64,000 nt of DNA from Cytophagaceae bacterium (GCA_016722655.1 JADKIR010000004.1:930001-994000), one strand, 5' to 3'. Shown: positions 1-9,942, counted from the first letter of the stretch. The notes: generated by a model from the letters alone, not told the origin. Numbers and translations: made by a program.

Positions 1-353
1 GAAAATGTTCCGCTTAGTCCTGCAGTCAATACAAAGAACACCATAATAGTTCCATGCATAGTAACCAATGCAAGATAAAAATTTGGGTCAAGTTTCCCGG
101 ACTCATTTATCCAATCACCTAAAAATGGTCTCATCCAGGACATATCCAAATCAGGAAATCCTAATTGCAACCTGAAAATCAAAGACAATAATCCTCCGAT
201 TACAGCCCATACAATTCCGGAAATCAGATATTGTTTGGCAATAATTTTATGATCCTCAGAAAAAATATATTTTCTGATAAAACCTAATTCATGATGTTCG
301 CCGTGGGCATGCTCATCATGAGTATGTACATTTTCTACTGATACAGCTGACAT
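1..353 (-). CDS. coxA: Cytochrome c oxidase subunit I, N-terminal part (runs off the window)
   Basis: Catalytic haem-copper subunit of an aa3-type terminal oxidase, which reduces oxygen and pumps protons in the inner membrane. Only about 117 residues are present; the 3' part lies beyond position 1. The visible protein starts with a His-rich cytosolic segment (HDEHAHGEHHE), then FSEDHK and a first membrane helix, followed by LVTMHGTIMVFF, which carries the conserved low-spin haem His of subunit I. The ATG at 353 sits 8 bases after the coxB stop, so it is the last visible gene of the act-cox run. The family is clear; the subtype cannot be settled from the fragment. Confidence 0.93.
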   Translation of the reverse strand, partial: MSAVSVENVHTHDEHAHGEHHELGFIRKYIFSEDHKIIAKQYLISGIVWAVIGGLLSLIFRLQLGFPDLDMSWMRPFLGDWINESGKLDPNFYLALVTMHGTIMVFFVLTAGLSGTF

Positions 354-361
354 CTCTTTAA

Positions 362-1489
362 TTATTTAATTACATTATTTGAATTACTTAAACTTGCATC
401 GGCAACCACCTCAGCCACCTCTGTTTCTTCAACCGGAAGATATTTTTGAGCTTTTGCCTTTAAATTGGCGGGCACCAATTCCATCAATTTGGGATTCTCT
501 GCCAAAAGAGTCTTTTGACTTCTCTTCCATTTTTCGTATTCAGCAGGTTCGTCAACAACCAGCAACAATTTCATTCCAAAATGAGACCTTCCACAAATCT
601 CAGTGCATGCTATTTCGTAATTGAAATTTTCTTTACCCAGATCTTTTCTCATCTCATCAGTGGATTTTTCTGCAACAAACCAAAACTTTGTTGGCATTCC
701 TGGCACAGCATCCATCTTTACTCTCATATGGGGAATAAATACACTATGAAGTACATCTCTGGCTCTAATTTTTAACAAAACCGGCTTCCCCTTTGGTATA
801 TGCAACTCTGATGAATTTGAAAAATCGTCAAATGATTTTTCATCAGCAAAATCAACACCCATAGGATTACCATTGGCATCATCCATTAATTTAAAATTAT
901 ATCCCCCCAATTGATTGTCATCAACTCCGGGGTATCTAACAGACCATGCAAATTGCTTTCCCATAATCTCCACAACTTCCGCGTCCTGTGGGGCATCGGC
1001 TGTGATTTTTGTCCAAACTCTGAGGCCAGAAAATACTAAACCTGCCATAACAATCGCCGGAACCGAAGTCCAAATGATTTCCAGATTATTATTATGGGTA
1101 TAAAATGAAACTTTCCGATCTTTCGAATATCGGTATCTATAGGCAAAAAAGAAAAGTACTGAATTAACCAATACAAAAGCAAGAGAAATTACTGACATCG
1201 AAACCCAAAACCAGAAGTCAGTTTGTTTGCCATGAATTGAGGAAGCTTCCGGAAGGAAATTCTCTTTTGCAGAAAAAAATGACCAGAAAACACCAATTAA
1301 ACTTAGAATCCAAAAAACCAACAATGCCAGACCGTTAGCATTATTAAATTTTCCTGGTTTTCCAAGATAATCATCATTTTCTTCAGTCTTATTATCCTGA
1401 ATTCCTTTTGCGATTGATAATGTTTTTGAAACGACCAAAAAGGTCAAAATCACAAAAACTATCGCCAAAATTGCAATTACAATTGTCAT
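362..1489 (-). CDS. coxB: Cytochrome c oxidase subunit II (CuA subunit)
   Basis: Accepts electrons from cytochrome c (or directly from ACIII) through the binuclear CuA centre and passes them to subunit I. The CuA ligands are complete: H248 (DVLHSV), C295, E297, C299, H303 and M306 in CTEICGRSHFGM. Hydrophobic segments at about 1-20, 52-72, 93-118 and 140-157 give more membrane helices than the usual two, so the N-terminus is extended. There is no lipobox and no fused cytochrome c domain. It lies between actF (upstream) and coxA (8 bases downstream), the usual order in Bacteroidota ACIII-oxidase supercomplex loci. Confidence 0.96.
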   Translation of the reverse strand: MTIVIAILAIVFVILTFLVVSKTLSIAKGIQDNKTEENDDYLGKPGKFNNANGLALLVFWILSLIGVFWSFFSAKENFLPEASSIHGKQTDFWFWVSMSVISLAFVLVNSVLFFFAYRYRYSKDRKVSFYTHNNNLEIIWTSVPAIVMAGLVFSGLRVWTKITADAPQDAEVVEIMGKQFAWSVRYPGVDDNQLGGYNFKLMDDANGNPMGVDFADEKSFDDFSNSSELHIPKGKPVLLKIRARDVLHSVFIPHMRVKMDAVPGMPTKFWFVAEKSTDEMRKDLGKENFNYEIACTEICGRSHFGMKLLLVVDEPAEYEKWKRSQKTLLAENPKLMELVPANLKAKAQKYLPVEETEVAEVVADASLSNSNNVIK

Positions 1490-1570
1490 TTTACTTGTTT
1501 ATTTAATCAATAAGGCCTAAAACTATAAAAAACGATTCAATTCACAAAGTCCTTTACTTTATTACACAAT

Positions 1571-1599
1571 TAAATCCCTCTCTTTTGGAAAGGGATTTA
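1571..1599 (-). terminator. Hairpin between actF and coxB
   Basis: Perfect 9-bp stem (TAAATCCCT / AGGGATTTA) with an 11-base loop in the 156-base actF-coxB gap. No U-run follows on the minus strand, so it is more likely a processing or mRNA-stability element that tunes act against cox expression than a strong terminator. Confidence 0.4.
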
Positions 1600-1645
1600 A
1601 GAATCCGGAAAATTATTTCCAGAATTAAAGTCTTTGTTTCAAAAT

Positions 1646-2941
1646 TTATATATCATGATGTAAACTTTCTTCAAGGAACGGATGATTTTTGGCAATCAAA
1701 TTAGCTTTAGAAAGTTGATTCATAATAAAATAGATAAATAAAGATGCGAATGTAAGTGTAGTGCCGATTTCCATCAAACCTATCCCACCCTGGTCTTTAG
1801 CAATACCCGGCATATGCATTTGATAAAAATCAAACCAATGACCTATCAATATAGAAACAGTTGCCAATTTTAAAAAAGTCACATTTCTTTTTGAATCACG
1901 AGCCATCAAAATAAGAAACGGAAAAACAAAATTCAACACAATATTTATCATAAAAGGCCAAAAATATCTGCCACCATATCCACTTAACCTTTCCTGAAAG
2001 TAAATTGTTTCTTCCGGAAGATTGGCATAATAAATTAAAAGATACTGGCTAAACCAAACATAGGCCCAAAAAACTGAAAAACCAAACATCAATTTTCCCA
2101 AATCATGAATTGCACTGAAATTTACTGCTTTCAAATAACCATGGTCTTTTAACAATAAAATTGTTAGCATCATAGCTGCTATACCAGCAACATGCCATGA
2201 CGCCAAATGATACCAGCCAAACATAGTTGAAAACCAATGTGTATCAATTGATAACGAAAAGTCCCAGGCAGCTGTTGAGGAGGTTACAGCAAAGAAAATA
2301 AGAAATAGTTTAGAATAATTACGGCTTTTGGTGTAATAAGCCAAATCATTATATTCATCCTCCAATAAAGAATTCTTGCGAATTTGTAGCCATAAATAAT
2401 ACCAAACTGCAAAATAGGCTATCATTCTTACCAGGAAAAATCCAAAATTTAAATACCATGATTTGCCCGCAATTATTTTATCGTAATTTTCACTGGCCGG
2501 ATCCATGATTCCGTGATGTGTCCAGTGGAATATTGCGTTTCTTGATTCGGGATAAATAAATAAGGCCAACATAATTAATGCCGGTACAATGATAAAAGCT
2601 GGAAAAGCCTCAGGAACTCTTTTAAAAGAGGTGTACCACCCGGCTTTGGCTACATAGTTGTAGCTTAAGAAAAATACTCCTACTACAGAAATCCCAACAA
2701 AATACACGCTGTTCATCCAAAGATTGGCTATCAATCTTGAAAAAACCGTTGCACCATGATGGTCTCCTCCGTGAGCGTCTGCCCCATGTGCAGCCTCATG
2801 ATGACCAAATTTTGCTACCAAAAAATAACCCAATATTACCAAAGCCACACCAATAATAGCGGAGATGACCAGCTTTCTTTTCGACGAAGATGAAAAATCA
2901 AATGTTTCGTCTAATGAAGGTATTTCGTGCTTGTGAGCCAT
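1646..2941 (-). CDS. actF: Alternative complex III subunit F (quinol:cytochrome c oxidoreductase membrane subunit)
   Basis: Membrane subunit of ACIII, paralogous to ActC, about 431 residues and about ten hydrophobic helices. The open frame extends 41 codons further upstream, but that stretch is low-quality sequence overlapping actE; the ATG at 2941 opens MAHKHEIPSLDETF, just as ActF proteins begin, and leaves a 41-base gap after actE. A His-rich loop (HHEAAHGADAHGGDHHGA) follows the first helix. It is the sixth act gene in order A-B-C-D-E-F and precedes coxB. In known ACIII structures ActC and ActF form the two membrane bundles, with ActC carrying the quinol site. Confidence 0.93.
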   Translation of the reverse strand: MAHKHEIPSLDETFDFSSSSKRKLVISAIIGVALVILGYFLVAKFGHHEAAHGADAHGGDHHGATVFSRLIANLWMNSVYFVGISVVGVFFLSYNYVAKAGWYTSFKRVPEAFPAFIIVPALIMLALFIYPESRNAIFHWTHHGIMDPASENYDKIIAGKSWYLNFGFFLVRMIAYFAVWYYLWLQIRKNSLLEDEYNDLAYYTKSRNYSKLFLIFFAVTSSTAAWDFSLSIDTHWFSTMFGWYHLASWHVAGIAAMMLTILLLKDHGYLKAVNFSAIHDLGKLMFGFSVFWAYVWFSQYLLIYYANLPEETIYFQERLSGYGGRYFWPFMINIVLNFVFPFLILMARDSKRNVTFLKLATVSILIGHWFDFYQMHMPGIAKDQGGIGLMEIGTTLTFASLFIYFIMNQLSKANLIAKNHPFLEESLHHDI

Positions 2942-2982
2942 TATTTTAAATTTTTCTTTTCTATTATTTTCAATAAATATTT

Positions 2983-3588
2983 TTAACCGCCAATCTGTAA
3001 TCTTCCAACATAATGAGCTATTTTCCAACGTTCTATTGGAGTAACCTGAGCAGAATGTGGCCACATACGTCCTTTACCAAAGGTAATAACATGGTAAATA
3101 TGTCCGGCAGATATACTTTTTAAAGCATCAGAGCTATAATTAGGAACACCTTTGTATTTGGCAGCGACTTTACCATCACCTGCACCTTTTTCACCATGAC
3201 AATGCATACAGTTTCTTTCATACAGCACTTTACCTTCTTCTTCTACCGTCTCAGACCATTGAATAGGATTCTTAACATTTTGAGCAATTGCCAAATCATC
3301 TTTCCCAAAATCATAAACCAAAAGATCTTCCACTACGGTACCATCTTCCTGGGTAAATTTCGTATTAAAATTTCTTCTTGCAACTGTACCCTCCACCGGT
3401 TTACGCATATTAAGACCACCTGGGTTGATTGAATTGGAATTAATTTGGGTTAATGGCTCATAAGCTCTGGAGTTATACATATTGGGAGCAAACTCCCATC
3501 CTGTATCTTCATGTTTATTACAAGATACCAAACTTATTCCAGCAACAAAGCTGAAAACTAATATTATATATGACTTTCTGTTTTTCAT
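2983..3588 (-). CDS. actE: Alternative complex III subunit E, monohaem cytochrome c lipoprotein
   Basis: Periplasmic monohaem cytochrome c of ACIII, the electron exit toward cytochrome c or the oxidase. It has a lipoprotein signal with Cys at residue 23 (SLVSC). The haem site is C127-M-H-C-H131, and M175 (GKGRMWPH) is the likely distal ligand. The 201-residue length matches ActE. It sits between actD and actF with short gaps and shares their transcript. Confidence 0.95.
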   Translation of the reverse strand: MKNRKSYIILVFSFVAGISLVSCNKHEDTGWEFAPNMYNSRAYEPLTQINSNSINPGGLNMRKPVEGTVARRNFNTKFTQEDGTVVEDLLVYDFGKDDLAIAQNVKNPIQWSETVEEEGKVLYERNCMHCHGEKGAGDGKVAAKYKGVPNYSSDALKSISAGHIYHVITFGKGRMWPHSAQVTPIERWKIAHYVGRLQIGG

Positions 3589-3606
3589 TTTAAATGAATT
3601 AAACTA

Positions 3607-4128
3607 TCAAATTTCTTTTACACTTACTTCTGAAGCCCCTGATTCTTTTAATATTGATTGTATTTCAGAATCACTTAAAGTATTCTTACTTAAATCAATT
3701 GCCATAGCAAATTTATCGTCAGTACTTCTAATGTCAAAAATCAAAGGTTTTGAAGTTGGACCTAAACCTTCCATAAAAAAGAATGTAAATGCCATACCAA
3801 ATGCTGCTAATAAAACCGTAAGCTCAAATACAATAGGAATATTTGTTGGAAATGGAAAGAAGTTTTTACCTCCAATATTCATAGGCCAATCAATACCCAT
3901 AGTCCAAAAAGTAAGTAAAAAAGCCAAAGTAGTACCTGTAATTCCAAATAAAAAGGCAGGAACACCCATTCTAGGTCTGTCATATCCTAAAACAGAATCA
4001 AGACCATGCACCGGATAAGGGCAAAATACTTCATGTATTTTCACTTTGCTTCCCCTGATTTTGCCGACAGCGTTTTTGACAACGTCCTCGTCATCAAAAA
4101 TGCCTACAATATATTTTTTATTTGCCAT
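3607..4128 (-). CDS. actD: Alternative complex III subunit D (DUF3341)
   Basis: Small ACIII subunit of 173 residues with a soluble N-terminal domain (MANKKYIVGIFDDEDVV) and two membrane helices at about 55-77 and 97-118 linked by a short loop. FCPYPVHGLD at about 35-44 is the conserved ActD signature. It has no cofactor and packs against ActC in known structures. It lies 36 bases after actC and 18 before actE. Confidence 0.94.
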   Translation of the reverse strand: MANKKYIVGIFDDEDVVKNAVGKIRGSKVKIHEVFCPYPVHGLDSVLGYDRPRMGVPAFLFGITGTTLAFLLTFWTMGIDWPMNIGGKNFFPFPTNIPIVFELTVLLAAFGMAFTFFFMEGLGPTSKPLIFDIRSTDDKFAMAIDLSKNTLSDSEIQSILKESGASEVSVKEI

Positions 4129-4164
4129 TTTAAGAATTTTCGAATTTAATTTTTATTCAGTAAA

Positions 4165-5529
4165 TCAATGGTTAGATGTTTTTTCCGATGAAGATTTTAA
4201 AACTGCCTTTACCTCTGCCATGTTTATAACAGGCAAAAATTTAGAGAATAAAAAGAATAATGTTCCAAACAACCCAAAAGAGAACATATAATCACCGATA
4301 TCAGCCATTCGAGGGGTAAAATATGTCCAGCTTGAAGGTAAATAATCTCTATGAAGTGATGTCACAATGATTACAAATCTTTCAAACCACATACCTATGT
4401 TTACTACCACAGCAATAACAAATGAAACTACAATATTTTCTCTTAAACTTTTAAACCAGAATACCTGCGGCGACAAAACATTACATGTCATCATGGCAGC
4501 ATAGGACCACCATAGAGGACCAGTTGCACGATTAAGAAATGCATATTTTTCATATTCCACACCTGAATAGGCTGCAATAAAAAATTCGGTAATATAAGCA
4601 ACACCTACTATTGAACCAGTTAAAGTAATGATTTTATTCATTAAACTAATATGCTCAATTGTAATATAATCCTCAAGTTTGTAAACAACTCTTGTAATAA
4701 GCATTAGGTTTTGAACCATTGCAAATCCAGAGAAAATTGCACCTGCAACGAAATAAGGAGGAAAAATAGTGGTATGCCACCCTGGAATTACGGAAGTTGC
4801 AAAGTCAAAAGATACAATAGTATGTACCGAAAGAACAAGTGGAGTAGATAAACCTGCCAATATTAAGGAAACATCTTCATATCTGGCCCAGGTTTTGGCT
4901 CCTCCCGTCCAACCTAAAGACAAGGCTCCATAAATAGTTTTTCTGATACCTGTTGCTCTATCTCTGATTGTGGCAAGGTCAGGAATTAATCCAATAAACC
5001 AAAATAGCAAAGAAACTGAAAAATACGTTGATATTGCAAACACGTCCCAAACAAGCGGAGAGTTGAAGTTTACCCAGAGTGATCCGAAAGTATTTGGTAG
5101 TGGTAATGCCCATAATGCCAACCATGGACGACCCATGTGCATTACAATGAATGAGGCCGCACAAATAACCGCAAAAATTGTCATTGCTTCTGCAGCACGG
5201 TTAACAGATGTTCTCCACTTTTGACGAAAAAGCAAAAGTATGGCCGAAATCAATGTACCTGCATGACCTATACCCACCCACCAAACAAAGTTTGTGATGT
5301 CCCATGCCCAACCTACGGTTTTATTAAGACCCCATACACCCAGACCTTCCCACCATGTCCAAAGTACCCAACCAGTACCATAAAGAAGTACAAGGATAGA
5401 AATAGTTAAAGCTATTTTCCATTCTTTGGTAGGTTTGGCTTCTACATGTCTGCAAATATCTTCAGTAACATCGTGGTGAGTTTTTCCTCCGGTTACTAGA
5501 TGTTCTCTAATTGGTGAAACTACTGACAT
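4165..5529 (-). CDS. actC: Alternative complex III subunit C (NrfD/PsrC family, quinol-binding)
   Basis: NrfD-like integral membrane subunit, 454 residues with about ten helices. In ACIII it binds quinol at the periplasmic face next to ActB. The sequence has the family pattern: a soluble start (SVVSPIREHLVTGGKTHHDV), then helices with WVGIGHAGTLISAIL and HMGRPW, the latter near the quinol site of this family. Its length and its place between actB and actD agree with ActC. The C-terminal tail is Ser/Lys rich and cytosolic. Confidence 0.94.
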   Translation of the reverse strand: MSVVSPIREHLVTGGKTHHDVTEDICRHVEAKPTKEWKIALTISILVLLYGTGWVLWTWWEGLGVWGLNKTVGWAWDITNFVWWVGIGHAGTLISAILLLFRQKWRTSVNRAAEAMTIFAVICAASFIVMHMGRPWLALWALPLPNTFGSLWVNFNSPLVWDVFAISTYFSVSLLFWFIGLIPDLATIRDRATGIRKTIYGALSLGWTGGAKTWARYEDVSLILAGLSTPLVLSVHTIVSFDFATSVIPGWHTTIFPPYFVAGAIFSGFAMVQNLMLITRVVYKLEDYITIEHISLMNKIITLTGSIVGVAYITEFFIAAYSGVEYEKYAFLNRATGPLWWSYAAMMTCNVLSPQVFWFKSLRENIVVSFVIAVVVNIGMWFERFVIIVTSLHRDYLPSSWTYFTPRMADIGDYMFSFGLFGTLFFLFSKFLPVINMAEVKAVLKSSSEKTSNH

Positions 5530-5585
5530 AATTATATCCTAGAATTTTCAGGAACTTTATTTATTTAAAAATCTATTTTATAAAA

Positions 5586-8500
5586 TCAATGAGCATGCTC
5601 TTCAGTGTGCTTAACAGATGCAACTGTATCAGAACTTTTCTGCTCATCTTTATTTCTAACTTTAGAAAGGTAACTAATTTGAGGTATCACGTTTAATTCT
5701 TCTAGTACATGATAAGCCCTACCCTCAGCTTCCTCAGTTAATAATTTTGAAATTTTGGTATTTGGATCCAACATATCTCCAAAAACAATTGCTCCGGTTG
5801 GACAAGATTGAGAACAAGCAGTTTCAATTTCGCCATCAAAAGGACGACGTTTCTCACTTTTTGCAGTAAGTTTACCAGCCTGAATCCTCTGAACACACAT
5901 AGAGCATTTTTCAATAACCCCTCTTGATCTGATAGTTACATCAGGATTAAGAACCATTTTACCTAAATCATTATTCAGGTTATAATCAAAATTATCGTTT
6001 TCAAAATATTTGAACCAGTTAAATCTACGCACTTTATAAGGGCAGTTATTGGCACAATATCTCGTACCAACACAACGGTTATAAGTCATTTGATTTAAAC
6101 CTTCCGAACTATGAGTGGTAGCTAAAACAGGACAAACAGTTTCGCATGGAGCATTTGAACAATGTTGACACATCATTGGTTGAAAAACAACCTCCGGATT
6201 TTCTGAAGCGATTTCCATTGCCTTGAATCCACCAACGCTATAGCCTTGCTCATGAGGAGCATCTGAGCTGTAATACCTGTCAATTCTTATCCAATGCATT
6301 TCTCTGGCTCTGGCAACTTCAACTTTCCCAACAACAGGAACGTTGTTTTCAGCTTGACAACTCACCAAACATGCAGAACAACCCGTACAAGTATTAAGGT
6401 CGATTACCATTCCCCAGCTGTGATTTTTCTTGGAATGACCATTCCACATGGAGATTGAGTATGGTCTTTGCAAACCTTCAGATGTACTGATTTTTGGTTC
6501 GTATCTGCCTGCTTTTACGTCTTTTACGTATTTACTAAGAATAGTCTCCTGTACTACTGCCTCACGACCCATATAGGTTTCGTGAGTTTGGGTTTGTGGC
6601 AAAGTATAACCACTTTTAGTTTTTTCAATTTTTACATCTCCCACCCACAGGTTAGAGGCTGAAGGAGCACCGGCAAGAAAACTTAAAACTTCGGTTCCTG
6701 TATTTCCTGCTTTGCCGGCAGATGTCCTGCCAAAACCCATTGCAATTGACACAGTATCATTGGCCTGACCAGGCTGAATAACCAAAGGAAGTTCTTTTGT
6801 CACTTTTCCCACAGTTACATTTACCCAATCTCCGGCAGTTAATCCCAAATCAGCTGCAGTTTTTTGAGATACAGAAGCAGTATTTTCCCAGGTAACTTTT
6901 GTGATAGGATCCGGAGTCTCCAATAACCATGGGTTATTGGCCTGAATTCCTGTTCCAACAGTTACACTTTCAAAAACCGAAAGTTCTATTCCTTTTCCTG
7001 ATTTAAGAGAAGCCACAGCACCTGCAAGGTTACCAGTAAAATTGGCTCCAGAAACTACTGATAGTGGTGACTCTAAAACACCATCATGAAGTGCTTTGGT
7101 CCATGAAACTCCACCAAGAATATTGGCTTTCCAATTTGATTTCAGATAAGCATGAAAATCAGACGATTGGCCAGCCCATGTCAGTAAACTGGATTCAGCC
7201 TGACGAGAATTAAATATATTTGAAATACAAGGTTGTATCAAAGAATAAAATCCCGTTTTAGGATTTGCATCACCCCAGGATTCAAGAAAATGAGTACTTG
7301 TTGCTATAAATTTACAAAGTTTGGCAGTTTCAGTTTCAGTTTCAGAAATTGAAACACTCAACTTAGCTTTTTTCAAACCTTCAGCTATATCAGTACCCTT
7401 TAATGTATCATACACTGGATTAGCACCTAGGAAAATCACTGCATCAACGACACCGGATTTTAATTCAGAAGCAAATTGAGTCAACTGAGCATCACTTCCT
7501 TGACGATAGTTGACAGTAGTTCCAAAATCAATGGTATTTCCAACATTTCCAAGCAGGCTGTTGATACCATTTACAAGTGTCTGAACTGCAACATCATTTG
7601 AACCACTTACCACCAAACCTGCTCCTTTTGCGGCGGCAAGGTCTTTAGCACATTTATCCAAATACTGTGAATCAAACTTAGCTACAGAGAGTGCTGTACC
7701 GGCTCCAAGAATTCCAACTAGCTTATTAAAAAGGTTAGCCAAAAATAATCCTTCCTGAGATGGCTTAATAGCTCCTCTGTAATCTGCATTGGCTCCTGTT
7801 ATTGTCATCCCGGTTTCGAACTGGTAATGACGTGACATCGACTTTTTACCACCTTTAGCACTACTTACTTTTCTACCTTCTGCCCAAAGAGCTGAGTATT
7901 CTATTGGACTAATCCAGGTTCCTAAGAAGTCACAATTAACACCAACTATTACATTGGCTTTATTGAAAAGAAAGGATGGAATTACAGCTTTTCCAAAACT
8001 TGAAGCATTGGCCTCTATTAAACCTGACGCTGAATTTGCATCATAGGTAATATGTTTTGTAGAAGGATATTTCTTTGCAAAATCAGCAATTACGGCTTTT
8101 GTGGTAGGCGATAAAATAGTATTAGATACAATTCTAACGTTTTGAGAAGTAGCTAAAGCGTTAGAAATATCTTTATCAAGCTCTTCCCAGGTTGTCTTTT
8201 TACCTTCTTTTTTAGGATCTTTTAATTTTTGAGAATCATAAAGTGAAAGAACAGAGGCATGTACCTGAGCATTGACACCACCTTTTGTAACTCCAGATAA
8301 CTTATTACCTTCAATTTTTATAGGTCTTCCTTCTCTGGTTTTTACCAAAACACTGGCATAATTACCTCCTACATTGTAGGAAGATGCATAGTAATTAGGA
8401 ATACCAGGCTCTACATCTTCAGGTTTATTTAAGTATGGAATTGATTTCCTAACCGGTGCATCACATGCCGCAAGCGAAACCGCAGCAACTCCAAAACCCA

Positions 8501-8639
8501 ACATTTTAAGAAAATCTCTTCGATACGTTCCAGACTCCAAGCCTTCAAGATTAAACTCTCTTTCAGAATTCTTTACGAGTTCTATATCGTTTTTTAACTC
8601 TTCAACACCTTTCCAATACCTTTTATTAGTATTCTCCAT
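5586..8639 (-). CDS. actB: Alternative complex III subunit B (molybdopterin-oxidoreductase-like domain fused to iron-sulfur domain)
   Basis: Large periplasmic ACIII subunit of 1017 residues. It has a twin-arginine-like signal RRDFLK at 40-45 followed by a lipobox Cys at 59 (SLAAC), so it is probably exported folded and lipidated. Residues about 80-740 resemble a molybdopterin oxidoreductase; in studied ACIII this domain binds no molybdenum cofactor. Residues about 745-945 carry four Cys clusters (CTGCSACLVSC, CQHCSNAPCETVC, CVGTRYCANNC and CSMC with CSQSC) for 3Fe-4S and 4Fe-4S centres that lead electrons from quinol to the haems of ActA. It is the second gene of the act operon. Confidence 0.96.
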   Translation of the reverse strand: MENTNKRYWKGVEELKNDIELVKNSEREFNLEGLESGTYRRDFLKMLGFGVAAVSLAACDAPVRKSIPYLNKPEDVEPGIPNYYASSYNVGGNYASVLVKTREGRPIKIEGNKLSGVTKGGVNAQVHASVLSLYDSQKLKDPKKEGKKTTWEELDKDISNALATSQNVRIVSNTILSPTTKAVIADFAKKYPSTKHITYDANSASGLIEANASSFGKAVIPSFLFNKANVIVGVNCDFLGTWISPIEYSALWAEGRKVSSAKGGKKSMSRHYQFETGMTITGANADYRGAIKPSQEGLFLANLFNKLVGILGAGTALSVAKFDSQYLDKCAKDLAAAKGAGLVVSGSNDVAVQTLVNGINSLLGNVGNTIDFGTTVNYRQGSDAQLTQFASELKSGVVDAVIFLGANPVYDTLKGTDIAEGLKKAKLSVSISETETETAKLCKFIATSTHFLESWGDANPKTGFYSLIQPCISNIFNSRQAESSLLTWAGQSSDFHAYLKSNWKANILGGVSWTKALHDGVLESPLSVVSGANFTGNLAGAVASLKSGKGIELSVFESVTVGTGIQANNPWLLETPDPITKVTWENTASVSQKTAADLGLTAGDWVNVTVGKVTKELPLVIQPGQANDTVSIAMGFGRTSAGKAGNTGTEVLSFLAGAPSASNLWVGDVKIEKTKSGYTLPQTQTHETYMGREAVVQETILSKYVKDVKAGRYEPKISTSEGLQRPYSISMWNGHSKKNHSWGMVIDLNTCTGCSACLVSCQAENNVPVVGKVEVARAREMHWIRIDRYYSSDAPHEQGYSVGGFKAMEIASENPEVVFQPMMCQHCSNAPCETVCPVLATTHSSEGLNQMTYNRCVGTRYCANNCPYKVRRFNWFKYFENDNFDYNLNNDLGKMVLNPDVTIRSRGVIEKCSMCVQRIQAGKLTAKSEKRRPFDGEIETACSQSCPTGAIVFGDMLDPNTKISKLLTEEAEGRAYHVLEELNVIPQISYLSKVRNKDEQKSSDTVASVKHTEEHAH

Positions 8640-8676
8640 GAGTTATTCTATATAAATGATTTTGTATTTCTTTAAA

Positions 8677-9879
8677 TTAATAATGACATTTGGCACACTC
8701 AAGTCCACCAATGTCTTCAACTTTCATAGTTTCTTTGGAGGTCTTATTATGTGCTGTCAATATGGCATCATAATATGCATTCCCTTTTGCATTTACATCT
8801 GTTTTCCTATGGCAATCAATACACCAGCCCATAGTAAGGGTCGTACGTTGCTCTACAACTTCCATTTTGGCGATATCACCATGACAGTTGGCACAATCTA
8901 ATCCAGCAACCTGGGTGTGTTGAGAGTGATTGAAGTATGCTAAATCCGGTAAATTGTGAACCCTAACCCATTCAACTGGCTGATTTTTTTCTATTGCCGC
9001 ATATATTTTCTGAATCTCAGGAGATTCTTTTTTAATGGTATTGTGGCAGTTCATACAAATACTTGAAGAAGGAATGCCAGATTGTTTCCCTTTATAAACA
9101 CCGGTATGACAATACGCACAATTGATAGCCATATCCCCCGCATGAAGCTTATGCGAGAAATTTATCGGTTGTTGAGGTGCATAACCCTGATGAACTCCTA
9201 TCTTAAACATTCCATCTAAAGATGCCTTTGTGGCAAGAATTATAAATAACCATACTGCTGCTGTGCGAATGGTATTGTCAGAAGCCAGTCCTTTAAGATT
9301 AGCTTTCAGAGCATCCATAGGGCTCTTATATTCTTCGCCACCTTCCGGAGTGGAAAGACGGGTAAGGAGATTTAATACAGCCAAAAGAGCCACCAAAACC
9401 AAGGCCATAATGACAAGTAAAACTACCAATACAATATTGAAGAATTGACCTCCTCCGGTATCTTGTGCTTCAACTGCTGCTCCACCTTCGGCAGCTGGTG
9501 CGGCAACGGGAGCCGAATTAGCTTGTTTGATGTATGCCAAAATGTTTTTCACCTCAGCGTCACCAAATGCAGGGAAGGCTGTCATTTGAGTTTTGTTATA
9601 TTTTTCATATAACTCAACGGCGTACTTGTCCCCACTTGAGATAACAGCGGCGGGATTGTTTATCCATGTTTTAATCCATGCAAAATCTCTCCTGTCTTCA
9701 ATGCCTGACATACCAGGACCCACAATAACTGAGGCATCAGTAGCATGACATTGAGCACAATTATTCTTAAAAAGAGTTTCGCCTGCAGCAGCATCGCCAT
9801 CTTGAGCCATAAGGCTCACCTGGAAGGAAGAAAATACGATGATGAAGGATAGTAATTTTTTCGAAATATTATTAATCAT
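8677..9879 (-). CDS. actA: Alternative complex III subunit A, multihaem cytochrome c with extra N-terminal cytochrome c domain
   Basis: First gene of the ACIII operon. Five C-terminal CXXCH motifs (at 254, 275, 329, 353 and 395) are the classical pentahaem ActA wire. In addition residues 27-120 form a class-I cytochrome c domain with its own haem site C41-A-Q-C-H45 and a likely Met ligand near 99 (TQMTAFP). The two parts are joined by an Ala/Pro-rich linker and a membrane helix at about 147-172, with another helix at about 205-223. A signal peptide covers about 1-25. Six haems in one chain is more than the five of ActA in characterised complexes. A promoter lies about 30 bases upstream. Confidence 0.94.
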   Translation of the reverse strand: MINNISKKLLSFIIVFSSFQVSLMAQDGDAAAGETLFKNNCAQCHATDASVIVGPGMSGIEDRRDFAWIKTWINNPAAVISSGDKYAVELYEKYNKTQMTAFPAFGDAEVKNILAYIKQANSAPVAAPAAEGGAAVEAQDTGGGQFFNIVLVVLLVIMALVLVALLAVLNLLTRLSTPEGGEEYKSPMDALKANLKGLASDNTIRTAAVWLFIILATKASLDGMFKIGVHQGYAPQQPINFSHKLHAGDMAINCAYCHTGVYKGKQSGIPSSSICMNCHNTIKKESPEIQKIYAAIEKNQPVEWVRVHNLPDLAYFNHSQHTQVAGLDCANCHGDIAKMEVVEQRTTLTMGWCIDCHRKTDVNAKGNAYYDAILTAHNKTSKETMKVEDIGGLECAKCHY

Positions 9880-9911
9880 TTTAAAATATAATATTGCAAT
9901 TTTTCAAGATG

Positions 9912-9942
9912 CAAAGCTAATGTAGGAATATTTTCTTTCAAA
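9912..9942 (-). promoter_or_regulatory. Promoter of the act-cox operon
   Basis: On the minus strand TTTG (9939-9942) is followed after exactly 19 bases by TAGCTTTG (9912-9919), a full match to the Bacteroidota sigma-A consensus TTTG / TAnnTTTG. The predicted start falls near 9905, giving a 5' leader of about 25 bases before actA. Confidence 0.7.

Noticed and set aside
2942..3064. Longer N-terminus of ActF (41 extra codons)
   Set aside because: The extra part overlaps actE and reads as low-complexity out-of-frame sequence; the ATG at 2941 gives the conserved start.
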